A DNA stretch of 39,265 bases from Clostridia bacterium. GTDB lineage: Bacteria > Bacillota > Clostridia > Christensenellales > Borkfalkiaceae. The notes below the pieces were generated by a model. It was given only the letters and a program-made list of their open reading frames with translations. It searched no databases and had not been told where the DNA came from. Position 1 is the first letter of the stretch, and each line of letters begins with the position of its first letter. The DNA is taken from the NCBI GenBank assembly GCA_900767885.1, contig CAAGAU010000002.1, forward strand, positions 1 through 39,265, read 5' to 3'. The translations under genes and the position numbers were made by a program. Of the stretch, positions 1 through 7,618 are shown one piece after another.

Positions 1-359
1 CCCGTCAGTTCTTCGGTGGGATTCTTCACTGCGTTCAGAATGACGTGTAATAAAAATAGTACGTCATATTAAGCGTTAGCGAAATATCCCGCATTGTTTT
101 TTTACGTCATATTGAGCGTTAGCGAAATATCCCACGACTTAAGTGAGCGGTATATGCCCGTCAGTTCTTCGGTGGGATTCTTCACTTCTGTTATGCGGCG
201 CATAATGCTGACGCATTTAAAACTATCGTTTTGCATTTTTACAAAATGCCTGCGCCTTATGAATACCGTCGTTCGCAAACCCTTGCAAGCAAGTTTGCTC
301 GCTCGGCATTGACAGAATGACGTGTAATAAAAATAGTACGTCATATCGAAATATCCCAC
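1..359. repeat. Cluster of short dispersed repeats, both orientations
   Basis: The first 360 bases hold no credible gene but several copies of a roughly 32-bp repeat. Forward copies (acgtcatattgagcg followed by agcgaaatatccc) lie at about 60-90 and 103-135, with a shortened one at 337-359. Reverse copies lie at 16-47 and, split, at 172-186 plus 313-324. Two longer exact duplications are visible: 1-30 equals 157-186, and 36-69 equals 313-346. The type resembles the gtcattctgagc...gaagaatc dispersed repeats I recall from many bacterial genomes. Adjacent reverse and forward copies (16-47 and 60-90) can fold into a hairpin. Bases 360-421 show nothing further. Confidence 0.8.
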
Positions 360-421
360 ACGTGCCTTTACGTCATTGCAATTAAACCTCTAACCATATA
401 TTCCCTTAAAAACGATCCTCT

Positions 422-450
422 TTTACTGGACTTTTATATAAAAATATGAT
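422..450 (+). promoter_or_regulatory. Putative sigma-A promoter of the phosphoglycosyl transferase gene
   Basis: A -35 box TTTACT (422-427) and a -10 box TATGAT (445-450) are separated by 17 bp. The gene starts at 483 after a weak AGAGAG ribosome binding site at 467-472. Confidence 0.6.
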
Positions 451-482
451 AAAATGTTATCGCAATAGAGAGAAACATCAAT

Positions 483-1313
483 ATGAGAAAAAACAACAGA
501 GAGAAAGACTTGAAGTACGTTGACGAAATCGCAAAGTACAAACTTTGCCTTTCGCAAAAAATTTACTGCGGTTTTAAAGCCGTTTGCGACTTTTTTATCG
601 CGCTTTTCGCGCTGATAATTTTGTCGCCGCTTTTTTTAATAGTGGCTATCGCCATTAAAATCGACTCAAAAGGTCCCGTATTTTTCGTTCAGAAACGCGT
701 GGGCAAAAACGGTAAGGAATTTAAATGCGTTAAATTCCGCTCCATGTCGGAAAAGGCAAACCATAATCTTGCGGGATACGAATATGCCGATGTGGAATCC
801 TATATGACGAGCGTCGGGAAAGTTATCAGAAAACTTTCTATCGACGAACTGCCTCAACTGTTTAACATGTTGACTTTTAAAATGTCGCTTATAGGTTACA
901 GACCTTCGCAAAATAACGAAATCGAATTAAATCAGGCGCGCGAGAAACTCGGGGTTTACGGCATTGTTCCCGGTATAACGGGTTGGGCGCAAATAAACGG
1001 CAGGGACGTATTAGCCGCTCATCCGACTTTAAAAGCCAGATACGACGCGTATTATTTGCATAATATGTCGTTATGGCTGGATATAAAAATATTCTTTTTA
1101 ACCGTTTTTAAAATACTTAAAAAGTCGGATATTTCCGAGGGCGTTATAGACGGTACAGCCGATGTAGCCGCAGAAAACGCGGAGTTTGCGGCAGAGGAAG
1201 TCGCCGCCGCCGACGCAGATATTGCGGCAGAAAATCTTGTGCTGGAAGAAAATCGAAAAACGACTTTTGTCTTTGATAAAGAACAGGACGAAGAAAACAA
1301 AAGCGCGATATAG
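483..1313 (+). CDS. Sugar transferase (monotopic phosphoglycosyl transferase)
   Basis: 276 residues. Family: bacterial sugar transferase (WcaJ/PglC type), which moves a sugar-1-phosphate from a nucleotide sugar to undecaprenyl phosphate at the cytoplasmic membrane face, starting exopolysaccharide or glycan assembly. Residues 31-60 form the hydrophobic re-entrant segment, followed by the KRVG motif (71-74) and the KFRSM motif (84-88). The catalytic Asp-Glu pair is D121-E122 in SIDELPQL, and GYRP (138-141) and PGITGWAQING (163-173) follow. After the conserved domain (ends near 215) comes a tail of about 55 residues rich in Ala and Glu, unusual for the family. It has its own promoter, and no other glycan genes lie nearby. 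The sugar substrate cannot be told from sequence. Confidence 0.9.
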   Translation: MRKNNREKDLKYVDEIAKYKLCLSQKIYCGFKAVCDFFIALFALIILSPLFLIVAIAIKIDSKGPVFFVQKRVGKNGKEFKCVKFRSMSEKANHNLAGYEYADVESYMTSVGKVIRKLSIDELPQLFNMLTFKMSLIGYRPSQNNEIELNQAREKLGVYGIVPGITGWAQINGRDVLAAHPTLKARYDAYYLHNMSLWLDIKIFFLTVFKILKKSDISEGVIDGTADVAAENAEFAAEEVAAADADIAAENLVLEENRKTTFVFDKEQDEENKSAI

Positions 1314-1332
1314 ACGATTATTAAAAATATAA

Positions 1333-1368
1333 AAAGCGTGGCGTGATTACAAAATCACGCCACGCTTT
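1333..1368. terminator. Bidirectional intrinsic terminator
   Basis: A perfect 16-bp stem (1333-1348 with 1353-1368) with a 4-nt loop lies between two convergent genes, the sugar transferase (plus) and cysK (minus). The minus-strand reading is followed by a T5 run. The plus-strand side ends in TTTATTATT. Confidence 0.85.
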
Positions 1369-1445
1369 ATTATTACCGCTTAACCACGTAATAAGCATTG
1401 GCATTTATCGTTGAACAGAGATACGCTCCAGGAGTAAGTAACCGT

Positions 1446-2372
1446 TTAACCGAATAGCGGAGTAGAATAATATCTGTCGCCGCCGTCGGGTAAAATCACC
1501 GCTATCTTTTTGCCTGCGTTTTCTTTGCAAAGGGCATTCTTTACCGCCGCGCAAAGTGCCGCGCCCGAGGAAATCCCCACCGAAATACCCTCCGATAAGG
1601 CGAATAACCGCGAATATTTAAACGCGTCGTCGTCGGAAACGGCTATTACTTCGTCGTAAATGCTCGTGTCGAGCGTTTGGGGTACGAACCCCGCGCCTAT
1701 GCCCTGAATTTTATGCGCGCCCGCGCGACCCTCGCTTAAAACGGGCGAGCCTTGCGGCTCTACCGCGATAACTTTTATATTCGGATTTTTACTCTTTAAA
1801 TACTTGCCCGTCCCCGAAAGAGTTCCGCCCGTACCTACGCTTGCTATAAAAATATCTATATCGCCGCCGAGATCGGAATATATTTCCGGTCCCGTGGTCA
1901 AAAAATGCGCCATCGGGTTGGCGGGGTTTACAAACTGCCCCGGAATAAACGAATCAGGCGTGTTTGCGGCGAGTTCGGCGGCCTTTTCTATCGCGCCTTT
2001 CATACCTTTTGCGCCCTCGGTCAAAACTATTTCCGCGCCGTAGGCCTTTAAAATGTTCCTGCGCTCCACGCTCATTGTTTCGGGCATGGTAAGTATTATT
2101 TTATAACCCTTGCTTGCCGCAATCGCCGCAAGTCCTATACCCGTGTTACCCGAGGTCGGCTCAATTATAACCGAACCTTTTTTTAATTTGCCGCACGCTT
2201 CGGCGTCCTCTATCATCGCTTTGGCAACGCGGTCCTTTACAGACCCCGTAGGGTTTAAATATTCGAGTTTTGCATAAATCGTCGCGTCCGCGCCGACTTT
2301 TTTCGCAAATCCGTCCGCTTGTAAAAGCGGGGTTTTTCCTACCAGTTCGCTTACGCTTTTATAAATTTTCAT
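1446..2372 (-). CDS. cysK: Cysteine synthase (O-acetylserine sulfhydrylase)
   Basis: 308 residues, the usual size. This PLP enzyme of fold type II makes L-cysteine from O-acetylserine and sulfide in the cytosol. VGKTPL (11-16) starts the domain. The PLP lysine is K46 in PTGSVKDR. The substrate loop PTSGNTG is at 72-78, and the phosphate-binding GTGGT loop and a late GISSGAA segment are present. The start has a strong GGAGGAG site (2380-2386), which almost coincides with the predicted transcription start, so the leader is only about 14 nt. It is a single gene ending at the shared terminator. A MITE-like element lies just upstream of its promoter. CysM and cystathionine beta-synthase are relatives, but the length and motifs fit CysK best. 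Confidence 0.93.
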   Translation of the reverse strand: MKIYKSVSELVGKTPLLQADGFAKKVGADATIYAKLEYLNPTGSVKDRVAKAMIEDAEACGKLKKGSVIIEPTSGNTGIGLAAIAASKGYKIILTMPETMSVERRNILKAYGAEIVLTEGAKGMKGAIEKAAELAANTPDSFIPGQFVNPANPMAHFLTTGPEIYSDLGGDIDIFIASVGTGGTLSGTGKYLKSKNPNIKVIAVEPQGSPVLSEGRAGAHKIQGIGAGFVPQTLDTSIYDEVIAVSDDDAFKYSRLFALSEGISVGISSGAALCAAVKNALCKENAGKKIAVILPDGGDRYYSTPLFG

Positions 2373-2392
2373 ATCTGAACTCCTCCGCCCAT

Positions 2393-2421
2393 ATTATACG
2401 CTCGTTTTTTGCGCAAGTCAA
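2393..2421 (-). promoter_or_regulatory. Sigma-A promoter of cysK
   Basis: Reading on the minus strand, TTGACT (2416-2421), a 17-bp spacer, then TATAAT (2393-2398). The end of the MITE-like element is at 2426, so any upstream control site would have been displaced by the insertion. Confidence 0.85.
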
Positions 2422-2425
2422 CAGA

Positions 2426-2706
2426 TATGCCATACAAGAATAATACGAACCGTGGTCTAACGGCGTGTTTTTGACTGATACTGTGTTGCGCTCACGGGTT
2501 ATACGGACAGTATTAACCCATTCGCGCGCCTTGTCTTAGTCTAAAAACATACCGTTAGACTTGCCTGCAACAAAAACGCCGATATTTTTGATGATTTGTT
2601 GCAAAGGCGAGGACGGTAATACTGTATGTATACCATCCGAGAATTTGCAAAAAAGCGCATAAATAGCGGTGTTTTTGCAGGGTTCGTATTATTTTTGTAT
2701 GGTATA
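2426..2706. mobile_element. MITE-like element, type A, copy 1
   Basis: About 281 bp, non-coding, bounded by 26-nt terminal inverted repeats: left 2426-2451 (tatgccatacaag...) and right 2681-2706, which match when inverted except at two positions. TA at both outer ends suggests a TA target. The inside is rich in palindromes: GTCTAACGG (2455-2463) pairs with CCGTTAGAC (2551-2559), and there is a gggtta/taaccc hairpin. A second copy of the same element begins at 38767, with four differences in the first 100 internal bases and three in the last 100. No transposase is encoded, so it would need to be mobilised in trans. Confidence 0.8.
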
Positions 2707-2858
2707 GCGGATATTTTTTAAAAATAACGCTTAGCCGATAAAGACCACATTAAATTTTAAAAGCGCAAAATTTGTAAAATAGGCGGCAAATCAGACAAGG
2801 CAAAAACTGCGTTTTGTTTAATTTCTTCGTTAAATTTATTCAAAGTTAATTAAACGGG
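2707..2858. other. Gene-free stretch between MITE and operon promoter
   Basis: AT-rich sequence with no credible ORF. An agacaagg string near 2797 matches the reverse complement of the ccttgtct core found inside the MITE-like elements, so a decayed copy is possible but not shown. Confidence 0.3.
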
Positions 2859-2887
2859 TTGAAATTTATAATAAAATGTGTTAAAAT
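2859..2887 (+). promoter_or_regulatory. Sigma-A promoter of the membrane protein-pncB-lspA operon
   Basis: TTGAAA (2859-2864), a 17-bp spacer, TAAAAT (2882-2887). An 8-bp hairpin (2934-2941 with 2947-2954) sits in the leader just before the ribosome binding site at 2961-2966. Confidence 0.7.
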
Positions 2888-2972
2888 GTTATTGCGTGGG
2901 GGTATATGAGTTTTTAGCCCGCGCGGTAATAAGGGTTGAAAGATATTTTCAACCGTGATAAAGGAGTTTATT

Positions 2973-3461
2973 ATGAAAAAATTCAACGAACTTAATAAAA
3001 TGCTTAAAGTCGCAATAATCGCGGCTTTCGCGGTAGTCGTATTCGCGATAATCGCGGTTATACTTGCCGTTACCAAAGTGTTTGACGTAAATCCGCTTAA
3101 ACTTTGCGCGCTCGTGCTTACTTTGGGTCTTGCGCTCGTGTTTATGGTTTACGGTCTTGCGGTAAAGGGCGGCTACGAAACCGCCGTCGGTATACTGCTC
3201 GCAATAGTCGGCGTTACCATTTTGCTTATACCCGTAATCAAATTCTGGGTAATTTTAATCGACGTGCTTTTGCTTGTGCTTGCGCTGCTCGCGCTTATGC
3301 TGTTAAAATCGGATAATCTGCTTGTAAAACGCGCGGAGGACGACCCGAACTATAAAACTTACGAACAAGTCAAGGCGGAAAAAGAGGCTAAACGCGCGGA
3401 AGAAGAAAGCAAACCCCTGCCCGAACTTAAAAACTACAACAAAGAGGATAAATCCATCTGA
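2973..3461 (+). CDS. Small four-helix membrane protein, unknown function
   Basis: 162 residues when started at the ATG at 2973, which has AAGGAG (2961-2966) six bases upstream. A longer GTG reading from 2955 would place that ribosome binding site inside the gene and is rejected. Four likely membrane helices span about residues 12-34, 43-64, 70-88 and 90-112. A charged cytoplasmic-looking tail follows (113-162), with an EKEAKRAEEES coiled segment. I do not recognise the family. It is first in an operon with pncB, two bases before the pncB start, and with lspA and a lipoprotein further on, so an envelope role is possible but only inferred. Confidence 0.75.
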   Translation: MKKFNELNKMLKVAIIAAFAVVVFAIIAVILAVTKVFDVNPLKLCALVLTLGLALVFMVYGLAVKGGYETAVGILLAIVGVTILLIPVIKFWVILIDVLLLVLALLALMLLKSDNLLVKRAEDDPNYKTYEQVKAEKEAKRAEEESKPLPELKNYNKEDKSI

Positions 3462-3463
3462 AC

Positions 3464-4909
3464 ATGCAAAAACGCAATCTTACACTGCTTACCGACCTGT
3501 ATGAACTAACAATGATGAACGGCTACTACCTGCACGGCAAGCAGGACGAAATAGCCGTTTTCGACGTATTCTTCCGCCAGAACGAACTTATAACTTATTC
3601 GCTTGCGGCGGGACTGGAACAAGCCGTAGACTATTGTCTTAACCTTAACTTCGGCGAAGACGAAATTGCCTATCTTAAAAGCCTCGGTATTTTTGACCCG
3701 GGCTTTTTGGAATACCTTAAAACTTTTAAGTTTACCGGCGATATTTACGCCGTACCCGAAGGGACGGTAGTATTCCCCGGCGAACCGATTTTCACGGTGA
3801 AAGCACCCGTTATGCAGGCGCAACTTATCGAGGCGGCCGTTTTAAACATTATAAACCACCAGACGCTTATCGCGAGCAAGGCTGCAAAAGTGTGCGCGGC
3901 AGCGAAAGGCGACAACGTTATGGAATTCGGACTCCGTCGTGCGCAAGGTCCCGACGCGGGCATTTACGGCGCGCGCGCGGCGATTATAGGCGGTTGCTCG
4001 TCTACTTCAAACGTGCTTGCGGGACAGATGTTCGGCGTTAAAGTTTCGGGTACTCACGCGCACAGCTGGGTTATGGACTTCCCCTCGGAATACGAGGCTT
4101 TCAAAGCCTATTCCGAAACTTATCCCGACGCAACGCTTTTACTCGTAGACACCTACGACACCCTTAAAAGCGGCATTCCCAACGCCATAAAGGTCTTTGA
4201 CGAACTCAAAGCCAAGGGCAAACGCCCGCTCGGCATAAGAATTGATTCGGGCGATTTAGCATATACTACAAAGCGCGCCCGCGAAATGCTCGACGAGGCG
4301 GGTTACCCCGACGCGATAATTTGCGCTTCGGGCGACCTGGACGAAAGGCTGGTACAGAGTTTAAAGCAACAGGGCGCAAAAATCAACAGTTGGGGCATAG
4401 GCACTAAACTTATAACCAGTGCGGATATGCCCGCTCTCGGCGGAGTTTATAAACTCGCTGGGATAGAAAAAGACGGCAAAATCATTCCTAAAATCAAAGT
4501 TTCGGACAACAGCGCAAAGATTACTAACCCCGGCTTTAAGACGATTTACCGCATTTACGACAAAAAAACGGGAAAGGCGGAGGCAGATTTAATCGCTTTG
4601 CGAGATGAAAAATTCGACTTTACCAAACCTATTACTTTAACGCACCCCACCGAGCGGTGGAAAACCATTACTTTCACCGATTATATCGCGCGCGAATTGC
4701 CGATAAAAGCGGTTGAAAACGGCAAACTCGCGTATAAAACGCCGAGCATAAAGGAGATTGCCGACTACGCCAAAAAAGAAACCGAAACTTTTTGGGACGA
4801 ATACAAACGACTCGATCAGCCGCATATTTTCAAGGTTGACTTATCCGACGGTCTTTACGCCTTAAAGACGGATATGCTTGCGAGAATACGAAAAGGCGAA
4901 AAACTGTAA
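3464..4909 (+). CDS. pncB: Nicotinate phosphoribosyltransferase
   Basis: 481 residues. It joins nicotinate and PRPP to form nicotinate mononucleotide, the entry step of NAD salvage, using ATP hydrolysis. The N-terminal TDLYELTMMNGY signature is at 10-21. RRAQGPDAG (158-166) and SGTHAHS (195-201) are present; the latter probably holds the phosphorylated histidine. IRIDSGDL (258-265) and GIGTKL (311-316) line the PRPP barrel. The ATG lies two bases after the upstream stop, and the nearest GAGG is 16 bases away, so translation is probably coupled. The length fits the longer clostridial/Bacillus-type enzyme. Confidence 0.94.
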   Translation: MQKRNLTLLTDLYELTMMNGYYLHGKQDEIAVFDVFFRQNELITYSLAAGLEQAVDYCLNLNFGEDEIAYLKSLGIFDPGFLEYLKTFKFTGDIYAVPEGTVVFPGEPIFTVKAPVMQAQLIEAAVLNIINHQTLIASKAAKVCAAAKGDNVMEFGLRRAQGPDAGIYGARAAIIGGCSSTSNVLAGQMFGVKVSGTHAHSWVMDFPSEYEAFKAYSETYPDATLLLVDTYDTLKSGIPNAIKVFDELKAKGKRPLGIRIDSGDLAYTTKRAREMLDEAGYPDAIICASGDLDERLVQSLKQQGAKINSWGIGTKLITSADMPALGGVYKLAGIEKDGKIIPKIKVSDNSAKITNPGFKTIYRIYDKKTGKAEADLIALRDEKFDFTKPITLTHPTERWKTITFTDYIARELPIKAVENGKLAYKTPSIKEIADYAKKETETFWDEYKRLDQPHIFKVDLSDGLYALKTDMLARIRKGEKL

Positions 4910-4935
4910 AACAACTGTAAAAGCGGAGTTTAATT

Positions 4936-5523
4936 ATGTGGTACGCGGTTTTGATAGCGGCGATAATACTCGTCGATCAGGTTACTAAAATAATAGTCGC
5001 CGCGCTTTCGGGCGTGGCAAATACCGATTTCGGCGGCAGTAAACACGTCGGTACCGTAATCAAGGATTTTATCGAAATAGAATACGCCGAAAACGACCAG
5101 GGTATGATGGGTCTTGCGCGGTTTATAAACATCCCGCCCGACGTGCTTAACGTTATTTTTATTTGCGTAACCGTAGCCATACTTATAGGAATCTGCATAT
5201 TTCTGCATTTTTCCAAAAAGCGCGGCAAATGGATAACCGTTACCCTTTCGCTCGTTATAGCGGGCGCGATAGGCAACCTTATTGACAGATGTATAACCAC
5301 TTACGTGCGCGACTTTATCCACGTTTATATCTTCGGCGACGCATTCCCGTTTATTTTCAACGTGGCGGATATGGCACTCGTAATAGGCGCGATAATGCTT
5401 ATAATCTACGTTTTGTTTATGGGCGACGAAGCGGTTTTCAGAAGCAAAAAGAGTAAAGAAAAGCGCGCCGCTCAAAAAAAAGCGGCTGAAACCTCCGCAA
5501 ATAGCGGCAGCGAAAACGCGTAA
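4936..5523 (+). CDS. lspA: Lipoprotein signal peptidase II
   Basis: 195 residues. This aspartic membrane protease cuts the signal peptide of prolipoproteins before the lipidated cysteine. DQVTK (14-18) is the first signature. The GAIGNLIDR box, VRDFI box and FNVADM box carry the conserved Asn and the two catalytic aspartates. Four membrane helices are visible. A basic, then Ala/Ser-rich C-terminal tail of about 35 residues (SKKSKEKRAAQKK...) is longer than usual. GGAG precedes the ATG. The stop overlaps the next start by one base (TAATG). A candidate substrate, a lipoprotein, is two genes downstream. Confidence 0.93.
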   Translation: MWYAVLIAAIILVDQVTKIIVAALSGVANTDFGGSKHVGTVIKDFIEIEYAENDQGMMGLARFINIPPDVLNVIFICVTVAILIGICIFLHFSKKRGKWITVTLSLVIAGAIGNLIDRCITTYVRDFIHVYIFGDAFPFIFNVADMALVIGAIMLIIYVLFMGDEAVFRSKKSKEKRAAQKKAAETSANSGSENA

Positions 5524-6449
5524 TGGAAGAACAAACCTTTATTGCCGACGATAAGGCTCGGCTCGACGTGTTTTTAGCCGAAAAAACGGGTAAAACCCGC
5601 TCGGCAATCAAAAAACTCATAGAAGACGGCATGGTTACCGTAAACGGCGAAAAGGTCAAAGCGGGCAAATCGCTTAAACGCGGCGAAACCGTAGGAGTGG
5701 TTATTCCCGAACCCAAAAAACTCGACTTAACGCCCGAAAATATGCCGCTCGACATAGTTTATCAGGACGAAGATATAGCGGTAATAAATAAAAGTCAGGG
5801 CGTAACCGTTCACGCGGGCAACGGCACGCACGGCTCTACGCTCGTAAACGCGCTTTTATATCATCTGGACAGTTTAAGCGGAATAAACGGCGTTATCCGC
5901 CCGGGAATAGTCCACCGCATAGACAAGGACACTTCGGGACTGCTGGTAGTTGCCAAAAACGACGCGGCGCACTTGTCGCTTTCAAAGCAAATCAAGGATA
6001 AAACCTGTAAAAGGATTTACCTTGCTTTGTGCGAAGGGATTGTTAAAAACGATAGCGGCGAGATAGAAACTTATATTGAAAGAAGTACGAAAAATCGCAC
6101 TATGATGGCGGTTTCGGATAAAGGCAGGCTTGCCGTTACCGATTACGAGGTGGTACGCAGATATAAGGATACCACGCTCGTGCGCTTTTCGCTAAAAACG
6201 GGCAGAACGCACCAGATACGCGTGCATTGTAAGTTTATAGGACATCCGATAGTCGGCGACCCCGTATACGGCTATAAAAACCAAAGGTATGATTTAAAAG
6301 GTCAACTGCTGCACGCATGCGAGTTGCGGCTTGTTCACCCGCGCACGGGTAAGGAAATGGTTTTTACCGCGCCGCTACCGGACTATTTTGCAAAAATATT
6401 AAAAAAATCGGACGAGGGACTACCCTCCGCATTACCGGAATTTTATTAA
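5523..6449 (+). CDS. RluA/RluD-family 23S rRNA pseudouridine synthase
   Basis: 308 residues. It isomerises specific uridines of rRNA to pseudouridine. An N-terminal S4 RNA-binding domain (about 12-60) is followed by the catalytic domain with GIVHRIDKDTSG (128-139), where D134 is the nucleophilic aspartate. RTHQIRVH and GHPIVGDPVYG follow. The gene overlaps the lspA stop by one base, and lspA-rluD pairing is common in Bacillota and Proteobacteria. RluD-like is the best assignment, but the target uridines cannot be fixed among RluA, RluC and RluD homologues by reading alone. Confidence 0.9.
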   Translation: MEEQTFIADDKARLDVFLAEKTGKTRSAIKKLIEDGMVTVNGEKVKAGKSLKRGETVGVVIPEPKKLDLTPENMPLDIVYQDEDIAVINKSQGVTVHAGNGTHGSTLVNALLYHLDSLSGINGVIRPGIVHRIDKDTSGLLVVAKNDAAHLSLSKQIKDKTCKRIYLALCEGIVKNDSGEIETYIERSTKNRTMMAVSDKGRLAVTDYEVVRRYKDTTLVRFSLKTGRTHQIRVHCKFIGHPIVGDPVYGYKNQRYDLKGQLLHACELRLVHPRTGKEMVFTAPLPDYFAKILKKSDEGLPSALPEFY

Positions 6450-6462
6450 AAAGAGGATTGTT

Positions 6463-6957
6463 ATGAAAAATTTTAAACGCTTGATAATCGCACTATTTGC
6501 GGTTTTACTTACTTTTTCGGCTGTTTCGTGCAGCCCTTTCAGAGAAGTCGAAATGCCTATCGGCGACGGAGCCATACCGAACGACGCGGTAAAGTGCAAG
6601 TTTAAAATCGCGGGCAAACTTACCGACGATTATAAGTTGGAAGGGTATATTACCGCCGAATCCGCAGCCGACCTTGACGATACGTTTTTACTTACCGTAA
6701 GCATTACCGATCGTTTCTCGGATAACTATTCGGAAAAAGTTTTGCTCGGCGTAACAGGTTCGCAGATAACCGCGGCAAAAAACAAACTTAAATTTTCCGT
6801 AAGTTTCGGCAAACTTTCCGACCTGATCCCCACTGACGCAAGCACGTTTCACATCAACTTTAAGCGTGAAGGCGCAACGAAAGCGGACGTAACTATGTGG
6901 AGCGAAGTCGACTTTAATTACGAATGGAAAAACGACAAAGTGATAATTAAAGATTAA
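6463..6957 (+). CDS. Predicted lipoprotein, unknown function
   Basis: 164 residues with a classic type II signal peptide: KNFKR, a hydrophobic stretch (8-19) and a lipobox SAVSC with the lipidated cysteine at C23. The mature part is a small, probably beta-rich domain with no motif I recognise. It starts 13 bases after the pseudouridine synthase stop, with AGAGG upstream, and is the last gene before a terminator. It shares an operon with lspA, the enzyme that would mature it. Confidence 0.8.
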   Translation: MKNFKRLIIALFAVLLTFSAVSCSPFREVEMPIGDGAIPNDAVKCKFKIAGKLTDDYKLEGYITAESAADLDDTFLLTVSITDRFSDNYSEKVLLGVTGSQITAAKNKLKFSVSFGKLSDLIPTDASTFHINFKREGATKADVTMWSEVDFNYEWKNDKVIIKD

Positions 6958-6973
6958 ACTAAATATTAAATGC

Positions 6974-7003
6974 GGCGCGAATTGTCAAATTCGCGCCTTT
7001 TTT
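6974..7003 (+). terminator. Intrinsic terminator of the pncB-lspA operon
   Basis: A 10-bp GC-rich stem (6974-6983 with 6988-6997), a 4-nt loop and a T6 run, 16 bases after the lipoprotein stop. Confidence 0.92.
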
Positions 7004-7105
7004 ATGATTTTATTACACGGAAACAACCGCAACGATTCTCCATCGCAAAAGCGATAAAATTTAAAATTAAGCCGCAATAACACGCAACAAGGCAACGATT
7101 TCTAC

Positions 7106-7175
7106 TTATCCACAGGAACAAACGTTCGTGTGGATAAATGTGGATAACTCAGGTGCCAAACCGGAGTTATCCACA
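7106..7175. promoter_or_regulatory. Cluster of four perfect DnaA boxes
   Basis: Four exact TTATCCACA boxes lie within 70 bp: plus strand at 7106-7114 and 7167-7175, minus strand at 7129-7137 and 7139-7147. Boxes three and four form the arms of a perfect 13-bp inverted repeat (7138-7150 with 7164-7176). The cluster is in the gap between two convergent operons, flanked by both of their terminators, so it controls neither gene start. The rest of the 6958-7266 gap holds only those terminators, an AT-rich patch near 7058-7072 and a TTGACA/TGTCAA inverted pair at 7191-7204. Confidence 0.85.
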
Positions 7176-7205
7176 TAAAAGCACCCGTTTTTGACAGTTG
7201 TCAAC

Positions 7206-7246
7206 AAAAAAACGCTCCGCAAAGCGAATTAACGCATTGCGGAGCG
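7206..7246 (-). terminator. Intrinsic terminator of the rpsF-ssb-rpsR operon
   Basis: On the minus strand, a 10-bp stem (7237-7246 with 7213-7222) is followed by T7 (7206-7212). It lies 20 bases past the rpsR stop. Confidence 0.88.
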
Positions 7247-7266
7247 CATATTATGCAATTTAAGGC

Positions 7267-7557
7267 TTATTCCCCTTTAAACGGCAATAAAGCAGCGATT
7301 CTCGCTCTCTTTATAGCGGAGGACAAAAGTCTTTGATGTTTTGCGCAAACACCCGTCATACGGCGGGGTAAAATTTTACCCTTTTCGGTAACGTATTTTT
7401 TAAGTTTGGCAGTATCTTTATAATCTATGCCGGTAGCCTTATCGACGCAGAAAGCGCAAACTTTTCTTCTTGCGGTCTTTTTGAAAGGCTTACGCGCGGC
7501 GGGAGCCGCTGCGGCAACGTTAGCGTCCGCTACGGGCGCAACATTCTTTTCTTCCAT
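7267..7557 (-). CDS. rpsR: 30S ribosomal protein S18
   Basis: 96 residues. It binds 16S rRNA with S6 on the small-subunit platform. The conserved core runs from about residue 32 (KVCAFC) to the end, with the signature KILPRRMTGVCAKHQRLL. C34, C37, C71 and H74 look like the zinc site of the C+ form (inference). The N-terminal 25 residues are an Ala/Pro-rich extension not needed for the fold. It is third in the rpsF-ssb-rpsR operon. Confidence 0.96.
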   Translation of the reverse strand: MEEKNVAPVADANVAAAAPAARKPFKKTARRKVCAFCVDKATGIDYKDTAKLKKYVTEKGKILPRRMTGVCAKHQRLLSSAIKRARIAALLPFKGE

Positions 7558-7618
7558 TTTTTCTACTCCTTGATAATTTTTAAAAACGACTGTATAAAAC
7601 TATTATACTGTTATACTG

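Noticed and set aside
94..359. Short ORFs in both strands of the repeat cluster
   Set aside because: They are made of dispersed repeat sequence, lack ribosome sites and resemble no protein.
7004..7266. Chromosomal origin oriC at the DnaA boxes
   Set aside because: Only four boxes, no dnaA, dnaN or rpmH nearby, and genes on both sides converge on the site, which is the wrong orientation for an origin. Kept as a DnaA-box cluster.
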